This document shows, piece after piece, positions 17,150-25,821 of a DNA stretch of 64,000 bases. The stretch lies in NCBI RefSeq assembly GCF_023821985.2, contig NZ_CP098805.1, forward strand, positions 2,542,001 through 2,606,000, in the 5' to 3' direction. How positions within the stretch are numbered: position 1 is the stretch's first letter; every line of letters begins with the position of its first letter. The stretch comes from Dyadobacter chenhuakuii. Lineage in GTDB: Bacteria > Bacteroidota > Bacteroidia > Cytophagales > Spirosomataceae. The notes beneath the pieces were generated by a model that saw only the letters and a list, made by a program, of their open reading frames with translations, had not been told where the DNA came from and ran no database searches. A program made the translations under genes and the position numbers.

Positions 17150-18616
17150 ATGGAAAAATTACAGAATTACATCAATGGACAGTGGGTGGACAGCCATTCG
17201 GATCATTTCGAAAATGTGCTGAACCCTGCTAACCAGGAAGTGCTCGCGCAAGTGCCTTATGGCAATGCAAAGGACGTGGAAGATGCCGCAGAAGCCGCTG
17301 TTAAGGGGTTTCAGGAGTGGAGAAGCACGCCCGTTTCGAAGCGCGTTCAATATTTGTTTAAACTAAAAACATTGCTGGAAGATAATGCCGACGACATTGC
17401 ACGGACGATCGTACTGGAATCGGGGAAGACATTCATTGAAGCCAAAGCCGAAATGGTGCGGGCGATCGAGAATGTGGAAAATGCCTGCGGAATGCCTGCA
17501 ATGATGCAGGGAGAATTTTCCGAAGATATTGCCAAAGGCATCGACGAATACATGATCCGTCAGCCGCTGGGCCCGTGTGCATGCATTGCGCCGTTCAATT
17601 TCCCGGGTATGATCACATTCTGGTTCCTGCCCTACGCGCTGGCTTGCGGGAACAGCTACATCATTAAGCCTTCGGAAAAAGTGCCGTTGACAATGACCAA
17701 AATTGTGGCGTTGATGGAAAAGCTGGATCTGCCGAAAGGCGTCCTTAACCTCGTGCAAGGTGCGCGTGAAGTAGTCGATGGCATTCTGGAACATCCTGCT
17801 ATTAAAGGCATTAGCTTCGTAGGATCATCCAATGTTGCGAAATATGTGTATTCCAAAGGCGCTGCGAACGGAAAACGCGTGCAGGCACAAGGCGGCGCAA
17901 AAAATCCCGTGATCGTGCTGCCCGATGCAGACATTGAAATGACTTCCCAAATCGTGATCGACAGCGTTTATGGTTGTGCGGGACAGCGTTGCCTGGCAGC
18001 TTCGACCATCATTACAGTTGGTGAGCATAAGGACATTACGGAAAGTCTGGTGGAATCTGCCAAGAACAGGAAAACCGGTTTCGGGCTCGATAGCGACGTG
18101 CAAATGGGTCCGGTAATTTCAGCTGAAAGCAAAAACCGCGTTCAGACATTGATTGACAAAGGATTAAGCGAAGGCGGAAGGCTGCTGGTTGATGGCCGCA
18201 ATGCAAAAGTGGAAGGTTATGAAGGCGGAAACTTCATCAATCCAACCATTATCGAAGACATCCCATTGGACGGCGAACTGGCCGGAACAGAGATTTTCGG
18301 TCCTGTTTTGAGCTTGGTTCACATTAACACTATCGACGAAGCGATCCGTTTTATTAATGCGGGCAAATACGGAAATATGGCTTGCATCTTCACAAGCAGC
18401 GGTTCCAACGCCCGCAAGTTCCGCCATGAAGCAGAAGCTGGAAACATTGGTATCAACATTGGAGTAGCCGCTCCCGTCGCCCAATTCCCATTCTCAGGCT
18501 GGAAAGAAAGCTTTTACGGCGACTTGCACGGACAAGGCAAACACGCCGTAGAGTTCTTCACGCAAACCAAAGTCGTGATCGAACGCTGGCTTAAAGAGTG
18601 GAACAGGAAGTTTTGA
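17150..18616 (+). CDS. mmsA: CoA-acylating (methyl)malonate-semialdehyde dehydrogenase
   Basis: A 488-residue aldehyde dehydrogenase (MmsA/IolA). It oxidises malonate semialdehyde, the last inositol product, to acetyl-CoA and CO2 with NAD+ and CoA. The N-terminus [20 protein letters not shown], the NAD-site segment [14 protein letters not shown], the motif [14 protein letters not shown] and the catalytic Cys281 in GCAGQRCLA are all present. As in other CoA-dependent members, Asn150 is conserved in APFNFPGM. In valine degradation the same enzyme acts on methylmalonate semialdehyde, but its position among iol genes argues for the inositol role (iolA). Confidence 0.95.
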   Translation: MEKLQNYINGQWVDSHSDHFENVLNPANQEVLAQVPYGNAKDVEDAAEAAVKGFQEWRSTPVSKRVQYLFKLKTLLEDNADDIARTIVLESGKTFIEAKAEMVRAIENVENACGMPAMMQGEFSEDIAKGIDEYMIRQPLGPCACIAPFNFPGMITFWFLPYALACGNSYIIKPSEKVPLTMTKIVALMEKLDLPKGVLNLVQGAREVVDGILEHPAIKGISFVGSSNVAKYVYSKGAANGKRVQAQGGAKNPVIVLPDADIEMTSQIVIDSVYGCAGQRCLAASTIITVGEHKDITESLVESAKNRKTGFGLDSDVQMGPVISAESKNRVQTLIDKGLSEGGRLLVDGRNAKVEGYEGGNFINPTIIEDIPLDGELAGTEIFGPVLSLVHINTIDEAIRFINAGKYGNMACIFTSSGSNARKFRHEAEAGNIGINIGVAAPVAQFPFSGWKESFYGDLHGQGKHAVEFFTQTKVVIERWLKEWNRKF

Positions 18617-18646
18617 CAAAACATAAACCATTATTCTAATTATAAA

Positions 18647-19675
18647 ATGACTAGAAAATTAAAGACCGGGGTGATTGGCCTGGGTCGGATCGGGCAGATA
18701 CATTTGAGCAATCTGGTTCATCACATGCCTGACGCACAGGTGATTATCGCTTCCGACGTCTCACCTGCGGCTCATGAATTTGCACGCAGTCTGGGTGTTG
18801 CCGAGGTTACTACGGATGCCTATGATGTGATCAACCATCCTGATGTTGAGGCGGTTATCATTTGCTCACCTACTCCATTCCACGTTCCTTACACAGTTGC
18901 GGCTGCCGAAAAAGGAAAGCATGTGTTTTGTGAAAAACCTTTGGACGTAACACTGGAAGCGATTCACGCTGCGGAAAAGGCTGTGAGTGAGAATAATATA
19001 AAGTTAATGCTGGGCTTCAACCGTCGTTTTGATGCCAATTTCAGCAATGTCCGCAGTCTGGTGGAAGCCAATAAAATCGGCGATCCGCACATTCTGCGCA
19101 TTACCAGCCGCGACCCTGCGCCTCCGCCGGTGGAATATCTGAAAATCTCAGGCGGCATTTTCCTCGATATGTCGATCCATGACTTCGACATGGCGCGCTA
19201 CATTGTAGGCAGCGAGGTGAAGGAGGTTTTTGTAAAAGGCGATGCACTGATCCATCCGGAGATTAAAGAATTCGGAGATATTGACACGGCGGTGATCGTT
19301 TTGACATTTGAAAATGGCGCTATCGGCGTGATTGATAACAGCAGAAAAGCGGTTTACGGTTACGATCAGCGTCTTGAAATTTTCGGTTCAAAAGGCATGG
19401 CGAAGGCAGAAAACAACACGTCCGACACGCTCGTGCATTTCGACAGCAATGGCGGACACATTTCGTTGCCGCTGCATTTCTTCCTGGAAAGATACGAAAC
19501 AGCTTATCGTGTTTGTCTTAAATCGTTCATTGACTGCGTGTTGCAAGACAAGCCGTCGCCTGTGGACGCGCATGACGGACTTATGGCAACCGCCATCGGC
19601 ATTGCTGCAATGAAGTCGCTGACCGAAGGCAGAAGTGTGAAAATCGAGGAGGTTTTGCAGTATGCGGTCGTTTAA
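18647..19675 (+). CDS. iolG: myo-inositol 2-dehydrogenase
   Basis: A 342-residue Gfo/Idh/MocA oxidoreductase without a signal peptide, so cytoplasmic. IolG oxidises myo-inositol to 2-keto-myo-inositol (scyllo-inosose) with NAD+, the first pathway step. It has the Rossmann motif GVIGLGRIGQIH at residues 9-20, the EKPLDVTLE segment with the catalytic Lys, FNRRFDANFSNV, and the active-site region GGIFLDMSIHDFDMARY with Asp and His in the expected places. Its size and position between mmsA and a symporter support IolG rather than another sugar dehydrogenase; activity on scyllo-inositol or chiro-inositol remains possible. Confidence 0.92.
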   Translation: MTRKLKTGVIGLGRIGQIHLSNLVHHMPDAQVIIASDVSPAAHEFARSLGVAEVTTDAYDVINHPDVEAVIICSPTPFHVPYTVAAAEKGKHVFCEKPLDVTLEAIHAAEKAVSENNIKLMLGFNRRFDANFSNVRSLVEANKIGDPHILRITSRDPAPPPVEYLKISGGIFLDMSIHDFDMARYIVGSEVKEVFVKGDALIHPEIKEFGDIDTAVIVLTFENGAIGVIDNSRKAVYGYDQRLEIFGSKGMAKAENNTSDTLVHFDSNGGHISLPLHFFLERYETAYRVCLKSFIDCVLQDKPSPVDAHDGLMATAIGIAAMKSLTEGRSVKIEEVLQYAVV

Positions 19676-19725
19676 GTTACTTCGTGCAGAAAATTGAATA
19701 CCAATTTACCTAACCCTTTACCCGA

Positions 19726-21339
19726 ATGTCCAATACCGGTTTGCAATCGCTGGATTATGTTGTATTCTTTATTTATTTGATAGGCGTTTCTGCTTATGGT
19801 TATTGGATTTACAAAAAGAAAAGCTCCAAAGAAGTCAGCTCGACGGACTATTTCCTGGCCGAAGGATCACTGACATTCTGGGCGATCGGCGCCTCGATTA
19901 TTGCCTCCAACATCTCGGCAGAGCATTTCATCGGGATGTCGGGTTCGGGTTTTGCGATCGGGCTGGCGATTTCTTCCTATGAATGGATGGCGGCGGCTTC
20001 GCTGATTGTGGTGGCGCTCTTTATCCTGCCGGTTTATCTCAAAAATAAGATTTATACCATGCCGCAATTCCTCCGGGAGCGGTATAATCCCACGGTGGCG
20101 ACCATTATGGCCGTTTTCTGGCTGTTGCTTTACGTGTTTGTAAACCTTACTTCGATCCTTTACCTGGGTGCATTGGCATTGGAAGTGACTGCTGGTCTGG
20201 ACTTTACGTGGGGAATCATTGGCTTGGGGCTCTTTGCGGTCATCATTACAATTGGTGGGATGAAAGTGATTGGTTACACGGACGTCGTGCAGGTGATCGT
20301 GCTTGTTATGGGCGGGCTGGCAACCACTTACCTGGCATTAGATCTTGTTTCAACCCATTTTAACAGGCCCGGGATTTTCAATGCATTAGGCTTGCTCAAA
20401 GAACAGGCAGATTCTCATTTCCACATGATTTTGCCCAAAGAAAATCCTTTTTACAAAGACCTGCCGGGATTATCTGTGATCATTGGTGCGATGTGGATCA
20501 ATAACCTTGCCTATTTTGGTTGCAATCAATACATTATTCAAAGAAGCCTGGGCGCTGATTTAAAGACTGCGCGGAAAGGGATTTTGTTTGCGGCTTTGCT
20601 GAAACTGCTTATTCCGATCATCGTCGTTATTCCGGGAATTGCTGCTTATGTTTTGTATCAAAATGGCATGTTTCAAAAGGAAATGCTGGATGGCGTCGGC
20701 GTTGTAAAACCAGATCATGCTTATCCTGTTTTGCTCAATTTGCTGCCGGGTGGACTAAAAGGAATGGCCTTTGCTGCCTTAACCGCCGCAATCGTCGCTT
20801 CCCTGGCCGGAAAAGCGAACAGTATTTCGACCATTTTTACACTGGACATTTACAAACAATACATTAACCCAAACGCCAGCGAAAAACAGCTGGTTAAGAT
20901 CGGTCGCTACACTATTTATGTGGCCATGATCATCGGTGTGATCATTGCGCCGCAGCTGCGTGTGCTGGATCAGGCTTACCAGTTTATCCAGGAATACAGC
21001 AGCTTCATTACACCGGGTGTGTTTGCGATTTTCATTCTTGGAATGTTCTGGAAACGAACAACTTCTGCTGCCGCATTGACTGCTGCATTGCTGACAATTC
21101 CATTGTCCACAGCCGGAAAGTTTATGGCACCTGAGATTCCATTTTTGGACCGGATGGGCATTATATTCCTGATTCTTTGCGCGGTAATTGTAGTCATGAC
21201 ATTAGCTGATCCGAAAAGCAAACACAATCCAAAAGGACTTGAAATCGACCGGACCATGTTTGAACCAGGCAAAAGTTTCGTCATCGGCTCGATCATGATC
21301 TGCGGCGTGATCGCGGCGTTGTACACCGTTTTTTGGTAA
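19726..21339 (+). CDS. Sodium:solute symporter, probably for myo-inositol
   Basis: A 537-residue SSS-family transporter with about fourteen hydrophobic segments. SGLT-type features are visible: SSTDYFLAEGSLTFWAIGAS near the N-terminus, ASNISAEHFIGMSGSGFAIG (sodium- and sugar-binding helix 1), GGMKVIGYTDVVQ, and AFAALTAAIVASLAGKANSISTIFTLDIYK (helix 8 with sodium ligands). The family includes the Na+/glucose and Na+/myo-inositol cotransporters, and embedding in the iol operon points to inositol across the inner membrane. This would complete the route begun by SusCD 1 in the outer membrane. The substrate is inferred from context. Confidence 0.88.
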   Translation: MSNTGLQSLDYVVFFIYLIGVSAYGYWIYKKKSSKEVSSTDYFLAEGSLTFWAIGASIIASNISAEHFIGMSGSGFAIGLAISSYEWMAAASLIVVALFILPVYLKNKIYTMPQFLRERYNPTVATIMAVFWLLLYVFVNLTSILYLGALALEVTAGLDFTWGIIGLGLFAVIITIGGMKVIGYTDVVQVIVLVMGGLATTYLALDLVSTHFNRPGIFNALGLLKEQADSHFHMILPKENPFYKDLPGLSVIIGAMWINNLAYFGCNQYIIQRSLGADLKTARKGILFAALLKLLIPIIVVIPGIAAYVLYQNGMFQKEMLDGVGVVKPDHAYPVLLNLLPGGLKGMAFAALTAAIVASLAGKANSISTIFTLDIYKQYINPNASEKQLVKIGRYTIYVAMIIGVIIAPQLRVLDQAYQFIQEYSSFITPGVFAIFILGMFWKRTTSAAALTAALLTIPLSTAGKFMAPEIPFLDRMGIIFLILCAVIVVMTLADPKSKHNPKGLEIDRTMFEPGKSFVIGSIMICGVIAALYTVFW

Positions 21340-21347
21340 AATAAATT

Positions 21348-22292
21348 ATGCTTTTAACAACAAAACAACTTTTTGAAAAATGCTATGGCCGCTATGCGAT
21401 TCCGGCGGTGAATGTGTTTTTCATGGAAGAAATCCACGGCTTGTTCGCAGCGGCTCAGGAAGCGGAAGCGCCATTTATAGTGCAGACGACCCCGTTTGCA
21501 AGAGATTATGCGCACCCCGATATGCTGCTTTCTATGATCGCTGCGGCGGCCCGGATATATCCTGATGTAACCTATGCAATCCACATGGATCATGGTTTTG
21601 AAGAACATATTTTTCAAGCCATTGAAGCGGGTGGTTACACCTCGGTGATGATTGATGCCAGTCATGATGATTTTGATCAGAATGTGGCTCGGACCAGGGA
21701 AGTCGTTGCGCGTGCGCATGCAAAGAACATTAGCGTAGAGGCTGAATTGGGGGTTTTGGCGGGTGTAGAGGACGATCTGACGGTGGATGCGGCGCATTCA
21801 TTTTATACTAATCCCCAGCAGGTTGAGGATTTTGTCAAAGCCACGGATTGTGATAGTCTGGCCATTGCGGTGGGCACGAGCCATGGCGCTTACAAGTTCT
21901 CGGGCGGACAGGGTTTGCAGTTTCACATTTTGGAAGAAATTCAGCAGCGGCTTCCGGGCTTTCCTTTGGTGCTGCATGGCGGTTCTAATGTGATTCCTGA
22001 GGTTGTGGAGCGCATTAACGCGGCGGGCGGCAATCTGAAAACGGATGCCAAAGGCGTTCAGGAAGACGAAATCCGGAAGGCGATCCCGCTGGGTGTTTGC
22101 AAGATCAACATTGCCACGGACACGCGGCTGCTCTGGACGATGGTGAACCGCGAATTTTTCCGCGACAAGCCGGAAGAGTTCGCTCCGACCACGCCGGGGA
22201 AGATTTTTATGGAAGAATATAAAAAATTTATGCTGAAAAAGTTTGACCTGTTCGGTTGTACGGGCAAGGCCGGCGATTTCACTTTCGCCTGA
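21348..22292 (+). CDS. Class II aldolase, IolJ-type (2-deoxy-5-keto-gluconate-6-phosphate aldolase)
   Basis: A 314-residue class II fructose-bisphosphate-aldolase-family enzyme. Zinc and substrate residues are in place: AIHMDHG, VEAELGVLAG, AVGTSHGAYKF, VLHGGSNV and CKINIATDTRLLW. In inositol degradation IolJ splits 2-deoxy-5-keto-D-gluconate 6-phosphate into dihydroxyacetone phosphate and malonate semialdehyde, the substrate of MmsA. The gene starts eight bases after the symporter stop and is followed 24 bases later by iolD, so it belongs to the operon. A housekeeping fructose-bisphosphate aldolase role cannot be ruled out from the chain alone; position makes IolJ much more likely. Confidence 0.85.
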   Translation: MLLTTKQLFEKCYGRYAIPAVNVFFMEEIHGLFAAAQEAEAPFIVQTTPFARDYAHPDMLLSMIAAAARIYPDVTYAIHMDHGFEEHIFQAIEAGGYTSVMIDASHDDFDQNVARTREVVARAHAKNISVEAELGVLAGVEDDLTVDAAHSFYTNPQQVEDFVKATDCDSLAIAVGTSHGAYKFSGGQGLQFHILEEIQQRLPGFPLVLHGGSNVIPEVVERINAAGGNLKTDAKGVQEDEIRKAIPLGVCKINIATDTRLLWTMVNREFFRDKPEEFAPTTPGKIFMEEYKKFMLKKFDLFGCTGKAGDFTFA

Positions 22293-22316
22293 TAATTCAA
22301 GCAAAATCATCACAAA

Positions 22317-24182
22317 ATGACCAGAAGACTTACAGTAGCGCAGGCTACGATCACATTTTTAAAGAACCAGTTCATCGAGCGCGATGGTGTGGAACAGCCT
22401 TATTTTGGCGGTTGTTTCGGGATTTTCGGGCATGGTAATGTGGCTGGATTGGGCCAGGCATTGCAGGAAAACCCTGATTTTCGTTACTATCAATGCCGCA
22501 ATGAGCAATCGATGGTGCATACGGCAGTGGCTTATGCGAAGGTCAAAAATCGTCTTGGCGCATTCGTTTGCACGACCTCTATCGGTCCCGGCGCTACGAA
22601 CATGATCACCGGTGCAGCACTGGCGACCATTAACCGGCTGCCCGTTTTGCTTTTGCCCGGAGATATTTTCTCAACCCGCGAGCCTAATCCAGTTTTGCAG
22701 CAATTAGAAAGTGCTTCGACACAGGACATTTCTGTCAATGATTGTTTTAAACCCGTTTCCAAATACTGGGACCGCATTAACCGCCCCGAACAGCTCATTT
22801 ATTCGCTGCCGGAAGTGATGCGTGTGCTAACCTCGCAATCGGAAATGGGTGCAGTAACATTATCCATGCCGCAGGACGTGCAAACACATGCCTATGACTT
22901 CCCTGAAGAACTTTTCAGGAAAAGAGTCTGGCACGTCGGCAGGCCGAGACCAGATTTGACCACATTGCAGAAAGCTGCGGAATGGATTAAATCATCTAAA
23001 AACCCTGTCATCGTTGCTGGCGGCGGTGCCATTTACAGTGATGCTTGTGGTGTGCTTGAAACTTTTGCAAGTAAAACGGGCATTCCAGTCGGTGAGACAT
23101 TCGCAGGAAAAGGCGCGGTCCGTTATGACGCTCCTTACAGCATTGGCGGCCTGGGCGCAACCGGGACGAAATATGCGATTGAAATTGCGAACGAAGCCGA
23201 TGTTGTGATTGGCATAGGAACGCGTTACAGCGATTTTACGACGGCTTCCAAGTCGATATTCAAGAACCCGGATGTAAAGTTTATCAACATTAATATCAGT
23301 GAATTTGATGCTTTCAAGCACGCTGCATTGCCGGTGATTGGGGATGCGAAGGCGGTTTTAGAGGAATTATCTAGCTTACTGGGTGACTATGAAGTTGATG
23401 CAAATTATCGCCAGCATATTGCTGATGTTAACAAAGCCTGGGACGACGAAGTAACGCAAATTTACGCCGAAGGAAACGGAACGGTTGTGCCTATCGATCA
23501 GGCCGTTGTAATTGGGACATTAAACAGCTTCATGGACGACCGCGATGTGATGATCAATGCGTCGGGCAGCGCGCCGGGTGACTTGCATAAGTTATGGCGT
23601 GCGACGGATCCGAAAAACTTCCATCTGGAATATGGCTTCTCTTGCATGGGCTATGAGATCGCGGCAGGAATGGGTGCAAAAATGGCCGATCCGACGCGCG
23701 AGATTTACGTGATCTGCGGGGATGGCGGTTATCTGATGAACAACCACGAAATCGTGACCGCCATTCAGGAAGGCATTAAGTTCACTATCCTGCTTTTAAA
23801 TAACAACGGTTACGCCAGCATTGGCGGGCTTTCAGAAAGCATTGGAAGTGCGCGCTTTGGAACAATGTATAAATATCGGGATGAAAATTCAGGACAGCTT
23901 TCAGGTGATTTCCTGCCGGTGGATTTGGCCAAAAATGCAGAAAGCCTGGGCGCTAATGTAATCCGCGCGACAGATCGCGAATCGCTGGAAAACGCTTTGG
24001 CTCAATCCAAAACGGCGGATCGTACGACGGTTATTTACATTGAAACCAGTCTTTACCGCACCGTCAAGGGTTACCACGCCTGGTGGGAAGTGCCGATTGC
24101 GGAAGTCTCTACCTCTCCGAGCGTGCAAAAGGCCTTTGAAACATATAAATCGAACAAAAAAGAACAGCGCATTTTCTTATAA
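22317..24182 (+). CDS. iolD: 3D-(3,5/4)-trihydroxycyclohexane-1,2-dione acylhydrolase
   Basis: A 621-residue thiamine-diphosphate enzyme. IolD opens the ring of trihydroxycyclohexane-dione to give 5-deoxy-D-glucuronate. It begins MTRRLTVAQATITFLKNQF, and the TPP-family N-domain has the segment HTAVAYAKVKNRLGAFVCTT, then SIGPGATNMITGAALATINR. The C-terminal TPP motif starts GDGGYLMNNHEIVTAIQEGI and continues with LLLNNNGYASIGGLSESIG. Length and the IolD-specific WDRINRPEQ and ETFAGKGAV segments separate it from acetolactate synthase. Only three bases separate its stop from iolE. Confidence 0.95.
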   Translation: MTRRLTVAQATITFLKNQFIERDGVEQPYFGGCFGIFGHGNVAGLGQALQENPDFRYYQCRNEQSMVHTAVAYAKVKNRLGAFVCTTSIGPGATNMITGAALATINRLPVLLLPGDIFSTREPNPVLQQLESASTQDISVNDCFKPVSKYWDRINRPEQLIYSLPEVMRVLTSQSEMGAVTLSMPQDVQTHAYDFPEELFRKRVWHVGRPRPDLTTLQKAAEWIKSSKNPVIVAGGGAIYSDACGVLETFASKTGIPVGETFAGKGAVRYDAPYSIGGLGATGTKYAIEIANEADVVIGIGTRYSDFTTASKSIFKNPDVKFININISEFDAFKHAALPVIGDAKAVLEELSSLLGDYEVDANYRQHIADVNKAWDDEVTQIYAEGNGTVVPIDQAVVIGTLNSFMDDRDVMINASGSAPGDLHKLWRATDPKNFHLEYGFSCMGYEIAAGMGAKMADPTREIYVICGDGGYLMNNHEIVTAIQEGIKFTILLLNNNGYASIGGLSESIGSARFGTMYKYRDENSGQLSGDFLPVDLAKNAESLGANVIRATDRESLENALAQSKTADRTTVIYIETSLYRTVKGYHAWWEVPIAEVSTSPSVQKAFETYKSNKKEQRIFL

Positions 24183-24185
24183 GCC

Positions 24186-25088
24186 ATGAATTTCGAGAAC
24201 ATTAAACTAGGCGTTGCGCCCATCAACTGGACCAACGACGATATGCCTGAACTGGGCGGTGAGAATACATTTGAGCAATGCATCAGCGAAATGGCGCTGG
24301 CCGGTTTCACAGGCTGCGAAGTCGGCAACAAGTTTCCACGTGATACGAATGTGTTGAAGAAAGCATTGGAATTGAGAGGTTTGCAGATTTGCAACCAATG
24401 GAATAGCTACGAGCTAACGACCAAAACCTTCGCCGAAAACCGCGAGAACTTCACCACATTGCTTGATTTCCTTGAAACAATGGGAGCGAAAGTGATCGGT
24501 GGCGGTGAAACGGGGAACAGTTGCCAGGGGCAAATGAATGTGCCCGTTTTCGAAGGAAAAGGAATGTTGAAGACCAAAGAAGAATGGGACAGCTTCACAT
24601 TCGGCCTGAATGAGTTGGGCAAAATCGCCCGTGACCGCGGCATGAAGCTGGCTTTTCACCACCACATGGGAACGTGCATTCAAACGATTGAAGAAACGGA
24701 TCGCCTCTTAAATGAAACCGATCCCGAAAATGTGTTCCTGAATTACGACTGCGGACATTTCCATTTCGCAGGCGAAGATCCGGCAGTTGCGCTTCAAAAA
24801 TACATTGGCCGCACAGCGCATATTCATTTAAAAGACGTACGTCCGAGCATTTTGCAACGTGTTCACGACGAAAAGCTTAGCTTCCTGACCGCCGTTAAAA
24901 ACGGTGTCTTCACGGTCCCCGGAGATCCCGAAGGCTGCATTGATTTCCCATCCCTTTTTGCTATCATCAAAGAAAGCGATTACCACGGCTGGATCGTCCT
25001 CGAAGCCGAACAAGATCCCGCCAAGGCGAATCCGTTGGAATATGCTATGATCGCAAGGAAGTTTTTTAAGGGATTGACAGGGATTTGA
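24186..25088 (+). CDS. iolE: myo-inosose-2 dehydratase
   Basis: A 300-residue TIM-barrel protein of the xylose-isomerase-like superfamily. IolE removes water from scyllo-inosose to give the trihydroxycyclohexane-dione used by IolD. Typical words are KLGVAPINWTNDDMPELGG at the N-terminus, GFTGCEVGNKFP, CNQWNSYEL, AFHHHMGTCIQTIEETDRLL, NYDCGHFHFAGEDP, HIHLKDVRP and GWIVLEAEQDP, with the metal-binding Glu, Asp and His residues of the family. It is the last operon gene; no separate inosose isomerase (IolI) is present. No strong terminator is visible in the 12 bases before the converging DUF5615 gene. Confidence 0.95.
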   Translation: MNFENIKLGVAPINWTNDDMPELGGENTFEQCISEMALAGFTGCEVGNKFPRDTNVLKKALELRGLQICNQWNSYELTTKTFAENRENFTTLLDFLETMGAKVIGGGETGNSCQGQMNVPVFEGKGMLKTKEEWDSFTFGLNELGKIARDRGMKLAFHHHMGTCIQTIEETDRLLNETDPENVFLNYDCGHFHFAGEDPAVALQKYIGRTAHIHLKDVRPSILQRVHDEKLSFLTAVKNGVFTVPGDPEGCIDFPSLFAIIKESDYHGWIVLEAEQDPAKANPLEYAMIARKFFKGLTGI

Positions 25089-25100
25089 GATAACAAAACA

Positions 25101-25424
25101 TTACATGATCGCCACCGGCCCAAACGAAAGTCTTGATTTTTTGAGATAATCCCGGACCTGTGGCGATAATTTTGTAAGCTCTGAATAAGAATTGATTTTA
25201 GCAGATAAAACAAAAACGGTTACTAGGTAAGCTTTAAAGTTTTGCTGATAACGCATGTTCTTGTCGAAAGTAAGCAACGCATGAAAGCCGTTTTCTTTCA
25301 GTAACGCCAATAACTGCGAATCTTTGACGCCATTCCAGCCCATATCACTGATCGTAAAAATCTCGTGTTCGGGGAAATCTTCTTTAAGTCTCTTTGGTAG
25401 ATTCTCGTCAAGCAGCAGCTTCAT
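25101..25424 (-). CDS. DUF5615 PIN-like protein (putative toxin)
   Basis: A 107-residue protein beginning MKLLLDENLPKRLKEDFP when started at the ATG at 25424. The sequence has the PIN-like acidic pattern: DEN in strand 1, a conserved Asp in TISDMGWNGVKDSQLLALL, and LLTFDKNMRYQQN. DUF5615 proteins are PIN-like nuclease candidates, almost always paired with a DUF433 protein. Here the DUF433 gene is directly upstream and overlaps by 17 bases, so they are translationally coupled. Toxin activity is a family inference and has not been shown for this protein. Confidence 0.82.
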   Translation of the reverse strand: MKLLLDENLPKRLKEDFPEHEIFTISDMGWNGVKDSQLLALLKENGFHALLTFDKNMRYQQNFKAYLVTVFVLSAKINSYSELTKLSPQVRDYLKKSRLSFGPVAIM

Positions 25425-25647
25425 AGAGTGCCGCAATGTTCTTTGAAGATGTTATTTTACTCGCAACCTCTAACAGACCAACGGCCTGTTCCTTACTAAC
25501 GGTTGGAAAATCGTCAAGAAATTCGTCCAGCGAAACGCCCGCTTCCAGGTGATCAAATAAAGACTCGACAGGCACGCGGGTTCCGCTAAAAACGGGCTGG
25601 CCATTCAGAATGTCATTATCTATTGTCACAATTTGCTTGATGTTCAT
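25408..25647 (-). CDS. DUF433 protein (putative antitoxin)
   Basis: A 79-residue protein starting MNIKQIVTIDNDILNGQPVF at the ATG at 25647; an ORF from 25659 would add four residues. The DUF433 core GQPVFSGTRVPVESLFDHLEAGVSLDEFLDDFP is a small winged-helix-like fold related to VapB45-type antitoxins. The C-terminus (LLEVASKITSS) probably contacts the partner. It precedes and overlaps the DUF5615 gene. A perfect inverted repeat 24 bases upstream is the probable autoregulatory site. Confidence 0.82.
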   Translation of the reverse strand: MNIKQIVTIDNDILNGQPVFSGTRVPVESLFDHLEAGVSLDEFLDDFPTVSKEQAVGLLEVASKITSSKNIAALYEAAA

Positions 25648-25670
25648 AAGTCCCGGCATTAACGCATGCT

Positions 25671-25691
25671 GTAAATTTAAACAAAATTTAC
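25671..25691. promoter_or_regulatory. Inverted repeat upstream of the DUF433/DUF5615 pair
   Basis: GTAAATTT and AAATTTAC are perfect 8-base arms around AAACA, 24 bases before the DUF433 start. The position fits an antitoxin operator. The rest of the spacer to the protease gene at 25822 shows nothing else. Confidence 0.45.
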
Positions 25692-25821
25692 ACTAATTAA
25701 ATCTCAATTAAATTTCACGTATTTCCCCCGTTTGGAACGCTTCCCGCCGCCACGAAGTGCTTTTGACATACGTAATAGCAGTGTAGTTCGTTAAACAACT
25801 TAATTCAACAAACCTGCTAAT

